Assembly (NCBI GenBank): GCA_019239875.1
Contig: JAFAZI010000006.1
Span: forward strand, 1 to 33,768
Length of the DNA: 33,768 bases
Origin: Frankiaceae bacterium
GTDB lineage: Bacteria; Actinomycetota; Actinomycetes; JAFAQI01
Direction of reading: 5' to 3'
In this document: positions 1-7,596 of the stretch, piece by piece
Layout of the letters: every line of letters starts with the position of its first letter
How positions within the stretch are numbered: the first letter of the stretch is position 1
Program-made: the position numbers and the translations under genes
Notes under the pieces: model-generated
The model's database searches: none
The model's input: the letters and a program-made list of their open reading frames with translations, nothing else
Told to the model about the DNA's origin: nothing

Positions 1-28
1 GGTCGCCGACGCGCGAGGGATCGACTTC

Positions 29-415
29 TTGCGCTCGACCACGACCACGCGCGCCGACCGCACCGCCTCCGGCGAGGTCAGCATCAGCGTGGAGCACACC
101 GCGCGGTTTGCCATCGAGCCGGGCACCCTGCCCGACATGACCCACCAGTACGGCTCCCAGACCTTCCGCCCTCAGTTCGTGACGGTGGAGTGGCACGACG
201 GCAAGCTCCGCCGGATCGCCGTTCGTGGCCAGCGCGTGCTGAAGTCGGGCAAGGTCCAGGACAACGGCGACCCGGCGAGCCGCAATTTCGACTGGACCGG
301 CGCGGACGTCGAGCGCGGGCGCGGGTACAAGGACACGCCGATCCCCGAGGCGCTGCTGGCGCGGATCAAGACCTACGAGACCGAGGTGGCCATCACCGCC
401 GCCGAGGCTCACTGA
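29..415 (+). CDS. Hypothetical phage protein (start uncertain)
   Basis: I do not recognise a characterised function. The protein is about 128 residues, soluble, with no signal peptide or membrane segment. The first ~20 residues are rich in Thr/Arg; the rest alternates short hydrophobic and polar stretches, consistent with a small mixed fold. The frame is open to the left edge of the window, so the gene could begin further upstream; I chose the TTG at 29 because a GAGGGA purine run (15-20) sits 8 bases before it. The stop overlaps the ATG of the next gene (TGATG), implying translational coupling and membership of the early/replication operon. The position just upstream of the DNA polymerase is the only functional hint. 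Confidence 0.6.
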   Translation: MRSTTTTRADRTASGEVSISVEHTARFAIEPGTLPDMTHQYGSQTFRPQFVTVEWHDGKLRRIAVRGQRVLKSGKVQDNGDPASRNFDWTGADVERGRGYKDTPIPEALLARIKTYETEVAITAAEAH

Positions 416-1113
416 TGGCGGGCGTCCCCGGCGGTGTCATTCGTGACGCCGCCCACCTCCGCACCCTGCCCGACGGCTCGATCATCAGCTGGCAGCGCAT
501 CCCGCAGGACCCGACCAGCGAGGCGGTGGCCTTCGTCCGGCGCGAGATTGAGACCCAGGAGGACGCCGACGGTCGCCAGATTCACAAGGGCGTCGTGGTC
601 TGGATTAGCCCAGGCGGCTGGGACCCGCAGACGATCGAGAGCGCGGGCGTCACCTTCCCGGCCAAGGTGGTCCGGTTCGGGGAGTTCAATCCCGACGACT
701 ACCTCCCCAGCGAGCTGCCGGTCCTGGGCGAGACCCTGGACGAGGTGATCGGCGGCGAGGCGCTGAGCTTCACGGGCGGGACCTATCCGCGCGACGAGGC
801 GCTGAGGGCGGCGGGGATGCTGTTCATGGGGACCGCGCGCGGCATCGGTGACGCCCGCTCGGTCCTGGAGGCTGCCGAGGAGTTTGCTCGCTGGCTCGAC
901 CCCGACGCGCCGGAGACCCCGCCCGCGCCGCTGAGCCAGCGGCTCCTGGCCGCGTGCGACGTCATAGACGAAGCGCGCGAGCTGGTCGGCCCGACCTTTG
1001 AGGTTGGCCTGAGCGTGGAGGGTATCCGCCGGTTCGCCGTTGTCTACGCTGATCCGATGGTCGAGCAGCGCGCCCGCCAGACGATGGCCGGGGTAGCGAT
1101 GGAGGGCGAGTGA
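415..1113 (+). CDS. Hypothetical phage protein upstream of DNA polymerase
   Basis: A 232-residue protein of unknown function. It is acidic and soluble, with no Cys cluster, Walker motif, HTH or membrane segment that I can see. The N-terminal half looks beta-rich (residues ~15-75, including VVVWISPGGW) and the C-terminal half (from ~125) mostly helical, with a Pro-rich break near 165-170. The ATG at 415 overlaps the preceding stop by one base, and the end overlaps the polymerase GTG by four bases (GTGA), so all three are probably translated as a coupled unit. A longer reading from an upstream start in the same frame would overlap the previous gene extensively and is rejected. It may be a polymerase accessory protein, but only from position. 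Confidence 0.75.
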   Translation: MAGVPGGVIRDAAHLRTLPDGSIISWQRIPQDPTSEAVAFVRREIETQEDADGRQIHKGVVVWISPGGWDPQTIESAGVTFPAKVVRFGEFNPDDYLPSELPVLGETLDEVIGGEALSFTGGTYPRDEALRAAGMLFMGTARGIGDARSVLEAAEEFARWLDPDAPETPPAPLSQRLLAACDVIDEARELVGPTFEVGLSVEGIRRFAVVYADPMVEQRARQTMAGVAMEGE

Positions 1114-2948
1114 CCACAACCGAGGCAGCGCCGCGCGTACCGTCGCGGTCCTGGTTCGATCCCGTGCTGGGTGCCACACTGTCCACGGGTGAGGAGGCGC
1201 TGGTCGCCGTCCGGCGGTTCTTGACCACCAGGCGGCGATCGGTCACCCTCGCGGCAGACATCGAGACCCCAGGGCTGGACCGGGCGTTCACGATCAATTG
1301 CGTGACCGCCGCCTGGCGGTGGCCGGACTCCGGCAACGTCCAGGCGATCCTGCTCGACCCGGCGCGCAAGTCCGCCGACTACGAGGCCGGGGAGGCGCTG
1401 TTCGATCACGCCGACGGGCTGATCTTCCACAATGCCGCCTTTGACATTCCGCCGCTGTTTCACTCCGGCCTGTTCGGCACCGACGAGATTGCCCGCGTGA
1501 TCGACACGCTGCTCCTGGCCCGTATCGGCATCCCCGACGTGATGATCCCCAAGAAGCTGGAGGCGCTGGCCGTCCGGTTCCTGGGCCTGACCGACTCAAA
1601 GGGCGGGATGGAGCGCGCGTTCAAGGCTGCCGGGTACAAGACCCAGACGGCGGGCTATGAGGGGATGGACATCGGCAGCCCGATCTATCGGTTCGGCGCG
1701 ATGGCCGACACGATCGCCACGCTGGCGCTGGAACCGATCCTCCGCGACGGTGCTCGGGCCTGGCTGACTGACCATCCGTTCGTGAACACGTACTCCGCCG
1801 CCCAGACCGCCGCCGAGGCGGACGCGCTGATCGAGACCCAGGAGACCGTTCACCACGTCATGCTCCGGCGCTCGGCGCTCGGCCTGGCGGTGGACCGGGC
1901 CTACCTCGATCGCTACGCCGAGGAGGTGGACATCGAGCGCAACCTGGCGGTTGCCGAGCTGGCCGTCCACGGGCTGGAGGGCGGGACCGGCAAGGGTGCC
2001 AAGCTGGTGGAGTACCTGGCCGAGCGCGGCGAGCTGCCCGAGCCGTGGCCCAGGACGCCGACCCGCAAGCTCCGCGCGACCAAGGCGGACCTGGAGTTCC
2101 TGGCCACCGTGAACCCGCTCGCCGCCGCCCAGCGCAAGCTCGCGGTGATCGAGAAGGTGATGGGCTACCTGGAGAAGGTGGACCGCCAGGCCAGCGTCAC
2201 GGGGCGGTGCCATCCCCAGGTCGGCGTCCTCGGCGCGAGCGCCACGGGGCGCATGTCCTACAGCTCGCCGGAGCTTCAGCAGTTCCCCGCCGAGGCGCGC
2301 CCGGTTCTATGCGACGACGGGCAAGGGCTGACCTCGATCGACTGGTCCCAGATCGAGCCGGTGACAATGGCGCTGATGGCCAAGGACCACGCATTCCTGG
2401 CACCCTTTGAGGCCGGAGCCGACCTCTACGAGCCGATCATGCGCGCCGCTGGCATCGACCGCCCGACGGCGAAGATCGTCCTCCTGGCCACGATGTACGG
2501 CCAGGGCACGCCCAAGCTGGCGGCGACGATCGGCCACACCGAGGAGAGCGCCGCCCAGATCAAACGGCAGATGTTCCTGGCCATGAAGCGATGCGAGCGC
2601 TGGATGGCCAAGGTCCAGGAGGTCGCGTGGGCCTCGGGCCGGACGATCACCGTCGGCGGGCGCATCCTGCCGGTGGACGAGGGTGGCGTGTTCAAGGCAG
2701 TGAACTACACCGTCCAGGGGTCGGCCTACGACGTGCTGGCCCACACGATCGTCACGATGGAGCGCGAGGGCCTGGGCGCTCACCTCCAGCTGGCGATGCA
2801 TGACGAGGTGGTCGTGGACACCGCCGTGGCCGAGGAGGTCCAGCGGATCATGGTCACACCGCCTCCCTTCTTGACGGCGTGGGCGGAGCGCGAACCAGTG
2901 CTCCGCACCGACCGCGCCGACATGGGTCACGCCTGGGCGAAGGTCTGA
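1110..2948 (+). CDS. polA: DNA polymerase I (family A) with 3'-5' exonuclease domain
   Basis: Replicative phage polymerase of 612 residues without a 5'-3' exonuclease domain, the usual size for actinophage Pol I. The proofreading domain shows Exo I D50-I-E52, Exo II N108..D112, and a probable Exo III Asp at D200. The Tyr expected four residues before that Asp is not obvious (Gly196), so proofreading chemistry may be altered. The polymerase domain has the TGRMS motif (379-383), motif A D411-W-S-Q-I-E416, motif B R451-xxx-K455-x7-Y463-G, and motif C H564-D565-E566. The residue aligned with E. coli Phe762 (four after the motif B Lys) is Leu459. The GTG start overlaps the previous stop by four bases and has a GGAGGG ribosome site at 1101-1106. 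It heads the replication genes and is followed by a regulatory gap. Confidence 0.97.
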   Translation: MTTTEAAPRVPSRSWFDPVLGATLSTGEEALVAVRRFLTTRRRSVTLAADIETPGLDRAFTINCVTAAWRWPDSGNVQAILLDPARKSADYEAGEALFDHADGLIFHNAAFDIPPLFHSGLFGTDEIARVIDTLLLARIGIPDVMIPKKLEALAVRFLGLTDSKGGMERAFKAAGYKTQTAGYEGMDIGSPIYRFGAMADTIATLALEPILRDGARAWLTDHPFVNTYSAAQTAAEADALIETQETVHHVMLRRSALGLAVDRAYLDRYAEEVDIERNLAVAELAVHGLEGGTGKGAKLVEYLAERGELPEPWPRTPTRKLRATKADLEFLATVNPLAAAQRKLAVIEKVMGYLEKVDRQASVTGRCHPQVGVLGASATGRMSYSSPELQQFPAEARPVLCDDGQGLTSIDWSQIEPVTMALMAKDHAFLAPFEAGADLYEPIMRAAGIDRPTAKIVLLATMYGQGTPKLAATIGHTEESAAQIKRQMFLAMKRCERWMAKVQEVAWASGRTITVGGRILPVDEGGVFKAVNYTVQGSAYDVLAHTIVTMEREGLGAHLQLAMHDEVVVDTAVAEEVQRIMVTPPPFLTAWAEREPVLRTDRADMGHAWAKV

Positions 2949-2985
2949 TCTAGTGGCCGACGCGCCAGGACACCACAACATCTAG

Positions 2986-3021
2986 GGGCGGTTATTCCGT
3001 TGCCGCCCAAGGGTTTAGGCT
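2986..3021 (+). promoter_or_regulatory. Candidate promoter/operator upstream of the MazG-like gene
   Basis: The 111-base gap after the polymerase holds the element CCGCCCAAG (3003-3011), then four bases and a -10-like TAGGCT (3016-3021). The same CCCAAG-N4-TAnnnT arrangement occurs at three other + strand gene starts in this window. A perfect inverted repeat GGGCGG-N11-CCGCCC (2986-2991/3003-3008) overlaps the likely spacer and could be an operator. The -35 region (TTATTC, 2992-2997) is weak. Promoter activity is inferred from the shared layout only. Confidence 0.45.
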
Positions 3022-3037
3022 CACCAGTCTGGACTCC

Positions 3038-3059
3038 CACAACCACCAGAAGGACACCG
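3038..3059 (+). repeat. Start-associated sequence, copy 1
   Basis: CCCACAACC followed by AGAAGGA and then the ATG at 3060. This is the most divergent of four copies of a leader of the form CACAACCGACRAGGA placed just before start codons in this strand. It includes the ribosome binding site (AAGGA, 3050-3054). The unusual feature is the conserved CACAACC part, which is not needed for ribosome binding. Confidence 0.5.
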
Positions 3060-3797
3060 ATGTCAGACACGTTCCAGGGGTTCTCGTTCCCCAAGCCCGA
3101 TGCCACCACGCCCGCCGCCGCCGAGGTCCCCGAGGACGTTGCCGACGGGCCGGTCCGCCATGACGACCCGCGCCCCGGCGCTGCCCAGGGCCGGGCGATC
3201 GCCGAGGCCGAGGAGCGCCGCGTCCGCGCCGAGGCCATCGAGGAGGGCTGGCCCGGCGCGCCGCTCGGCGATGCCGCCGGGGACTGCCTTTGCCCTGACA
3301 TGGCCACGCTGAACCCCGACTGCCCGCAGCACGGGACCAAGCCGCTGCCCGGCGTCGGCCCGCTGGAGGAGGCCCTTCGCGCCGCCGAGGGCTGGACCGG
3401 CGAGAACCCGCAGCTCTACGCCGACCCGCCGCCGATCGGGCGCGTGGAGTCGTTCGGCAACGTGCCGATCGTGGCCGATCACCCGAACGCCGACACGCCC
3501 ACGAACGTGTTCGCCGCCACCGTCGCGCGCGAGGCGGTGGACCTGTTCACCGGGCCTCGGGTCAACGACTACGGGGACGCCACCGACAACTTCCAGGACA
3601 TCGCCGACCTGTGGAGCGTCGTGCTCCGCCCGCTGCTGAAGCCCGGCGCGCGGATCACCGCCGAGCAGGCGGCGCTCTGCCAGGCCCAGATCAAGATTGC
3701 CCGGCTGAACAACACGCCGGACCACGACGACAGCTGGGTGGACGCCACCGCCTACCTGGCTCTCGGCGGCGGTATCAACCGACGACGCCGCGCCTAA
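3060..3797 (+). CDS. MazG-like/DUF6378-type protein with N-terminal Cys/His motif
   Basis: A 245-residue protein. The C-terminal ~85 residues (DYGDATDNF...IKIARL...DSWVDATAYLAL) match the helical pattern of phage DUF6378-type proteins, related to MazG-like all-alpha NTP pyrophosphohydrolases. If active it would hydrolyse nucleoside triphosphates and adjust the nucleotide pool during phage replication. The N-terminal ~60 residues are low-complexity, Ala/Pro/acid-rich and probably disordered. Between them lies C-x-C-x10-C-x2-H, which could bind zinc; a possible addition to the domain. The start at ATG 3060 is preferred because AAGGA lies 5 bases upstream and the region before it is a promoter-like leader. 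It sits between polymerase and primase, fitting a nucleotide-metabolism role. The fold assignment is from pattern recognition; catalysis is not shown. Confidence 0.65.
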   Translation: MSDTFQGFSFPKPDATTPAAAEVPEDVADGPVRHDDPRPGAAQGRAIAEAEERRVRAEAIEEGWPGAPLGDAAGDCLCPDMATLNPDCPQHGTKPLPGVGPLEEALRAAEGWTGENPQLYADPPPIGRVESFGNVPIVADHPNADTPTNVFAATVAREAVDLFTGPRVNDYGDATDNFQDIADLWSVVLRPLLKPGARITAEQAALCQAQIKIARLNNTPDHDDSWVDATAYLALGGGINRRRRA

Positions 3798-3810
3798 CCG
3801 ACCCACGACC

Positions 3811-3830
3811 CCACAACCGACAGGACACCC
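3811..3830 (+). repeat. Start-associated sequence, copy 2
   Basis: CCACAACCGACAGGACACCC directly abuts the ATG of the primase gene at 3831. It carries the AGGA ribosome site (3822-3825) plus the conserved CACAACCGAC block shared with the leaders at 6619 and 9593. Confidence 0.6.
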
Positions 3831-6614
3831 ATGCTTGGCTCCGCCCCGCTGGAAGCCGTTCTAGGCTCCGGCATCGACAACACCGACCACGAAGCTGTCC
3901 GCGCGTTCATCCGCCAGGCTGCCGACCTCGGTCTGAACCTGCTGTTCATCTATCCCGGCTCCAAGGTGCCCGCCGACATGCGGACGGTCCGCCAGAAGAA
4001 GGCCGAGGACAAGGCCACCCAGGAGGCGGCGCGCGAGGCCGGTCGCCGCGACTGGGCCTCGCTGAAGTCGCCCGCCGGGCTGGCGCTGGCCACCTCGGAG
4101 AAGCCGGTCCTGGAGCGGTACCTGAAGCGCTACATCGAGGTCTACTCGACCTGGCACGACGCCGAGGGTAACGAGGTCGGCTGGACCAAGAAGGCAGCCG
4201 ACGAGGGCACCATCACGATGGTCACGCCCGCGCCCGTGAACCTCGCGGTGGAGGTCGGCGGCTCCGGCGTCGTGGTGATCGACTGCGATACCAAGGCCCA
4301 GATGGAGCGCTGGTTCGACGCCGCCGACCTGGACGATCCCGAGGACTGGCCCGCCCCGACGGTCGTCACGCCCGGCCACATGGGCGAGGGCGCGGACCCC
4401 GAGGACCCGAGCACCTGGAGCCACGCCGACGGCGGTCACTTCTGGTTCACCGTCCCCGATGAACTGATGCCCGTGCTGCCGCGCCACGTCGGCGCGATGA
4501 CCTGGGGCGGGGACAACGGGTTCGCCGTGCTCTGGGATCGCCGCTATGTGCTGATCCCGCCCTCGACCAGGCCGGAGGGTAGCTACGAGCAGCTGGGCCA
4601 CGTCTACGAGCTGCCCGACTGGCTGGCCGAGAAGATCATCGAGGCGGGCACCGCCCGCGCCCGGCGCGCCTTCGCCAACGACGGGAAAGCCGAGACCGAG
4701 AACAAGGAGCTGGCCGACCAGGTGGACGCCTGGGCGGCGAACGTCACCTGGGCCTCGCTGCTGGAGCCGCTGGGCTGGACCCAGCACCCGAGGACCGACA
4801 ACTGTGGTTGCACCGTCTGGACCGCGCCCGGCGATCACGCCTCGCCCAAGTCGGCCACCGCCCACGACACGGGTTGCTCCTCGGGGCGCTACACCGAGGT
4901 GAACGCGCCGCTGCATCTGTGGACCGACCACGACGCGCCGCCCTTCACCGACGGCATGGACGCCGAGACCTGGAGGCCGACGTTCTCCAAGCTCCAGGCG
5001 GTCGCGCTGATCAGCTACGGCGGCAACATCGCCAAGGCGATGGACGACATGGGCCTGATGCCGGACCTGGCCGTCGAGCCGGGCCTGGACCCCAAGGGTC
5101 CCGACGCCGATCTGGACAAGACCGGGGATGGTGACTTCCAGCTCCCGACCGACGTCCAGGTGACGATTACCGACGGGGAGCAGGACTTCTGCCAGGTCTG
5201 TGGCACCTCGGAGGGCGTGTTCGCCACCGACGACGACGGCTCGCTCTGGCACGCCAAGGACGAGGACGACGCCGCCGACACGGGCGGGCACCTGGCCAGC
5301 TCGGGCCTCGTCGTCGCGGGCAAGTCCGACCCCGACCCCGTGGAGGAGCGCGCCGCCGAGACCGAGGTGGACCTGAGCCTCGACGCGCTCCCCGCCGACT
5401 ACGGCAAGAAGCCCAAGGCCGAGAAGCCCGCCGCCTCGCCGTACCCCGACGCGGTGGAGGACCCAGACCCCGACGTGTTCGACTCCAAGCACACTGGCGT
5501 CCCGACGATCGCGCCGTTCTCGCACTGGCGCGACATGCCGCCGCCGGAGTTCATCATCGACGGGCTGCTGGAGCACGGCGGTTTGTCGTGCATCATCGGC
5601 CCGCCGGGGATCGGGAAGTCGAGCGTGGCCCTGGACATGGCCTGCCACATTGCCACCGGCAAGCGCTGGCAGGGTCGCCGGACACTCAAGACCCGCGTTC
5701 TGTACCTCCCCGGCGAGGGCCTGAGCGGTGCCGTTCAGCGCATCCGCGCCTGGGAGGCGGCGCACGACGTCCAGCTGGACAACGACCTGCTCCTGGGCAA
5801 CGGCATCATCCTGGTGAACGCTCAGAACGAGGCGTGGGGCGAGATTGCCGCCTACATCGCCCGGCAGAACATCGGCCTGGTCATCTTTGACACGTTCGCC
5901 CGCATGTCCGCCGGGCTGGAGGAGAACAGCGCCACCGACGTGGGGCGCGCCGTCCGCCGGTTCGACAAGCTCAAGGAGCTGACGAACGCGGGCGTGGCGG
6001 TGGTCCATCACACCGCCAAGCACGACCCCTCGACGGGGCGCGGCAGCTCGGCGCTGAACGGGGCGCTCGACTCCGAGCTGGTCGTTCGGGACGCGACCTG
6101 GGACGTGACCCAGATCGCCGACAGCGACGGGCGCGTGGCCGGGAAGCCGATCGAGGTCTGGACCTCCAAGCAGAAGAACGCCGAGCAGCTGGACAACGCC
6201 ATCCCGCTGCTGATGATCAACAGCCCGGCGGAGGGCGTGAAGGCTCCGCTGATCACCGGCCCGAACGGGGACGTGGACCCGATGCAGGGCGAGGTGGTCC
6301 TGGCCCGCGCGCTGCCCGAGCCGATCGTGGAGACCGCGATCAGGGTCGCGGAGTTCATCGCCACCCGGCCCGAGCAGGGCGCGACACGCGCCGAGGTCGC
6401 CGCCGCGATCGTGCCGGACGCCTACGCGCGCAGCCGCAACGACACGACCGCCTACTGGAAGCAGCGCATCGGCGAGGCGGTGGACCGTGGCCTCCGCTAC
6501 TCGCTGCTCCAGACGCTCACCGGGACGCCCTCGGGCGCTCGGTATATCCCCGGCGTCGGCACGCCGGAGGACGCGCGCACCGCTGCCGCCGCCGAGGTCA
6601 TCGACGGCGACTGA
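3831..6614 (+). CDS. Bifunctional primase-polymerase/AAA+ helicase fusion
   Basis: A 927-residue replication protein that probably makes primers and unwinds or loads at the fork. Residues ~25-260 form a prim-pol domain: GLNLLFIYPGSK (34-45), NLAVEVG followed by the metal-binding D151-C-D153, GGH203FWF, and the late RYVLIPPS strand (239-245). A Cys/His-containing segment follows (C325-x-C327, WTAPGDHASPKSATAH, C349), as seen in phage primase-helicases, then a second C454-x2-C457 with H474. An acidic disordered linker (~495-550) leads to a RepA/RecA-like ATPase: Walker A G590-PPGIGKSS598, Walker B VIFDTF (684-689, D687), and HHTAKHDPSTGRGSSAL (726-742) typical of RepA-type hexameric helicases. 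The C-terminus (~830-927) may be a winged helix. The ATG at 3831 follows the conserved leader. The stop overlaps an ATG at 6614. Confidence 0.93.
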   Translation: MLGSAPLEAVLGSGIDNTDHEAVRAFIRQAADLGLNLLFIYPGSKVPADMRTVRQKKAEDKATQEAAREAGRRDWASLKSPAGLALATSEKPVLERYLKRYIEVYSTWHDAEGNEVGWTKKAADEGTITMVTPAPVNLAVEVGGSGVVVIDCDTKAQMERWFDAADLDDPEDWPAPTVVTPGHMGEGADPEDPSTWSHADGGHFWFTVPDELMPVLPRHVGAMTWGGDNGFAVLWDRRYVLIPPSTRPEGSYEQLGHVYELPDWLAEKIIEAGTARARRAFANDGKAETENKELADQVDAWAANVTWASLLEPLGWTQHPRTDNCGCTVWTAPGDHASPKSATAHDTGCSSGRYTEVNAPLHLWTDHDAPPFTDGMDAETWRPTFSKLQAVALISYGGNIAKAMDDMGLMPDLAVEPGLDPKGPDADLDKTGDGDFQLPTDVQVTITDGEQDFCQVCGTSEGVFATDDDGSLWHAKDEDDAADTGGHLASSGLVVAGKSDPDPVEERAAETEVDLSLDALPADYGKKPKAEKPAASPYPDAVEDPDPDVFDSKHTGVPTIAPFSHWRDMPPPEFIIDGLLEHGGLSCIIGPPGIGKSSVALDMACHIATGKRWQGRRTLKTRVLYLPGEGLSGAVQRIRAWEAAHDVQLDNDLLLGNGIILVNAQNEAWGEIAAYIARQNIGLVIFDTFARMSAGLEENSATDVGRAVRRFDKLKELTNAGVAVVHHTAKHDPSTGRGSSALNGALDSELVVRDATWDVTQIADSDGRVAGKPIEVWTSKQKNAEQLDNAIPLLMINSPAEGVKAPLITGPNGDVDPMQGEVVLARALPEPIVETAIRVAEFIATRPEQGATRAEVAAAIVPDAYARSRNDTTAYWKQRIGEAVDRGLRYSLLQTLTGTPSGARYIPGVGTPEDARTAAAAEVIDGD

Positions 6615-6618
6615 TGGA

Positions 6619-6640
6619 CACAACCGACAAGGAGAACCGC
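6619..6640 (+). repeat. Start-associated sequence, copy 3
   Basis: CACAACCGACAAGGAGAACCGC lies directly before the ATG at 6641. The AAGGAG ribosome site is 6629-6634. This copy decides the start of the downstream gene, because an in-frame ATG at 6614 lies upstream of it and would make the leader coding. Confidence 0.6.
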
Positions 6641-7309
6641 ATGGACCTGACCGACCTCGACACCGCCCGCGAGCTGATGGGCGACGGCATTCCCAGCAAG
6701 GGCGGTCTCCCCGCCGCCTGGTGGCTAAGCGCCGACGCCGACATGATCGCGGCGTTCGACCGCTGGCTGGCCGACTACAAGGCCCACGTCGAGAAGATCG
6801 GCGAGCTGGCGGCGACCATCGGCCTGACCGCCGAGGATGGCTATATCTCGACCTGGGGGAAGCGCACCGACCTGATGGGCTTCCGCGTGCCGACCATCGC
6901 GCTGGGCATCGGCTCGCCGCCGCCTCCGGCGGGCTGGCGGATTGATCGCCAGTCGAGCACGCCCCGGCTGGTCCCCTCGCGCAAGACCAAGGCCGACCGC
7001 GAGGGTCCGGTGGCGGTGGCCTTCCGCAAGGTCTCCCGGCTGCCCAACGTGCGAAACTACGTCACCGGCCTGCCGGACAGCCTCTACCTGGACGACCGTG
7101 GCTGGGGCGGGACTGAGTACCCCGTCCACTACCGGCGCGGCGAGGCGTGCGTCTGGGCCTACTGTGGCGGCGATCCCGACCGACAGAGCGAGGACCAGAA
7201 GAAGCGCCGGGAGTTCTCCCACGACGCCGATCTCTGGACGCGGATGCCGCTGTCGGTGCTGGCCAAGCTCCAGGAGGAGAAGGCCGAGCGGATCGAGGCC
7301 AGCGCGTGA
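6641..7309 (+). CDS. Hypothetical conserved-looking phage protein
   Basis: A 222-residue soluble protein that I do not recognise. It has no signal peptide, membrane segment or Cys pair typical of zinc binding (a single Cys pair CVWAYC is separated by four residues). The N-terminus (ARELMGDGIPSKGGLPAAWWLSADADM) and the C-terminal helical end (VLAKLQEEKAERIEASA) look well structured. The middle contains a GSPPPPAGW turn. The ATG at 6641 was chosen over the ATG at 6614 (which overlaps the previous stop) because AAGGAG sits 6 bases upstream and the whole leader matches those of other genes. Its end overlaps the next GTG by four bases. Its location among replication genes suggests an accessory role, nothing firmer. 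Confidence 0.75.
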   Translation: MDLTDLDTARELMGDGIPSKGGLPAAWWLSADADMIAAFDRWLADYKAHVEKIGELAATIGLTAEDGYISTWGKRTDLMGFRVPTIALGIGSPPPPAGWRIDRQSSTPRLVPSRKTKADREGPVAVAFRKVSRLPNVRNYVTGLPDSLYLDDRGWGGTEYPVHYRRGEACVWAYCGGDPDRQSEDQKKRREFSHDADLWTRMPLSVLAKLQEEKAERIEASA

Positions 7310-7470
7310 GCCGCCGCGCTCGCTGGCGCGTGGAGGGCACCGACGACACGCCGGACGGCTACCACGATCAGCTGCTCTACGAGGGCAGCTCGGTCTGGCA
7401 GGTCTGGCGCGCCTACCGGGACGCCCGCGCCAACCAGATGACGGTCAGAATCACCAGGCAATGGCCCTAG
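7306..7470 (+). CDS. Small hypothetical protein (54 aa)
   Basis: A short, basic, Trp/Arg/Tyr-rich protein starting at a GTG that overlaps the previous stop (GTGA). It has several aromatic residues (W6, W30, W33, Y36, W53) spaced as in a small beta-rich or nucleic-acid-contacting peptide. No family is recognised. The four-base overlap and absence of any gap make translation coupled to the upstream gene likely. A promoter-like element begins only two or three bases before its stop codon, so it is probably the last gene of its transcription unit. Confidence 0.6.
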   Translation: MSRRARWRVEGTDDTPDGYHDQLLYEGSSVWQVWRAYRDARANQMTVRITRQWP

Positions 7471-7496
7471 ACATTCCCGCCCAAGTCGGGTAACGT
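7468..7496 (+). promoter_or_regulatory. Candidate promoter for the helicase-nuclease genes
   Basis: A -35 TAGACA (7468-7473, five of six to TTGACA), a 17-base spacer, and a -10-like TAACGT (7491-7496). The spacer ends in CGCCCAAGTCGGG, the same block found before the -10 boxes at 3016, 14655 and 15991. The predicted transcription start is near 7503, just before a strong hairpin. Spacing and repetition support a promoter or a promoter with an embedded regulator site. Confidence 0.55.
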
Positions 7497-7506
7497 CGCC
7501 GTTGTT

Positions 7507-7542
7507 GGTCACGCGGGTCTGGCACTCGCCGCCCGCGTGACC
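7507..7542 (+). other. 5' leader hairpin of the helicase transcript
   Basis: Perfect 11-base inverted repeat GGTCACGCGGG (7507-7517) and CCCGCGTGACC (7532-7542) with a 14-base loop. It begins a few bases after the predicted transcription start. The remaining leader up to 7596 is almost free of G and very rich in A and C, so it should be unstructured. No U-run follows, so it is not a classical terminator; a transcript-protecting or regulatory 5' hairpin fits better. An alternative partner for GTTGTTGGTC lies at the GACCACAAC block just downstream. Confidence 0.6.
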
Positions 7543-7596
7543 GACCACAACACATACACACTCACCAGCACAGACACACTCATAGGCATAGGAACA

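Noticed and set aside
3861-6623. Very long open frame (920 codons) on the - strand opposite the primase gene
   Set aside because: Caused by GC-rich codon bias on the true strand; the translation is low-complexity (Arg, Gly, Val, Leu) with no motif, while the + strand frame has prim-pol and Walker motifs.
7537-7596. Upstream GTG start for the helicase
   Set aside because: It lies in the right arm of the leader hairpin with no ribosome site, and the added residues are Thr-rich translation of an A/C-rich leader.
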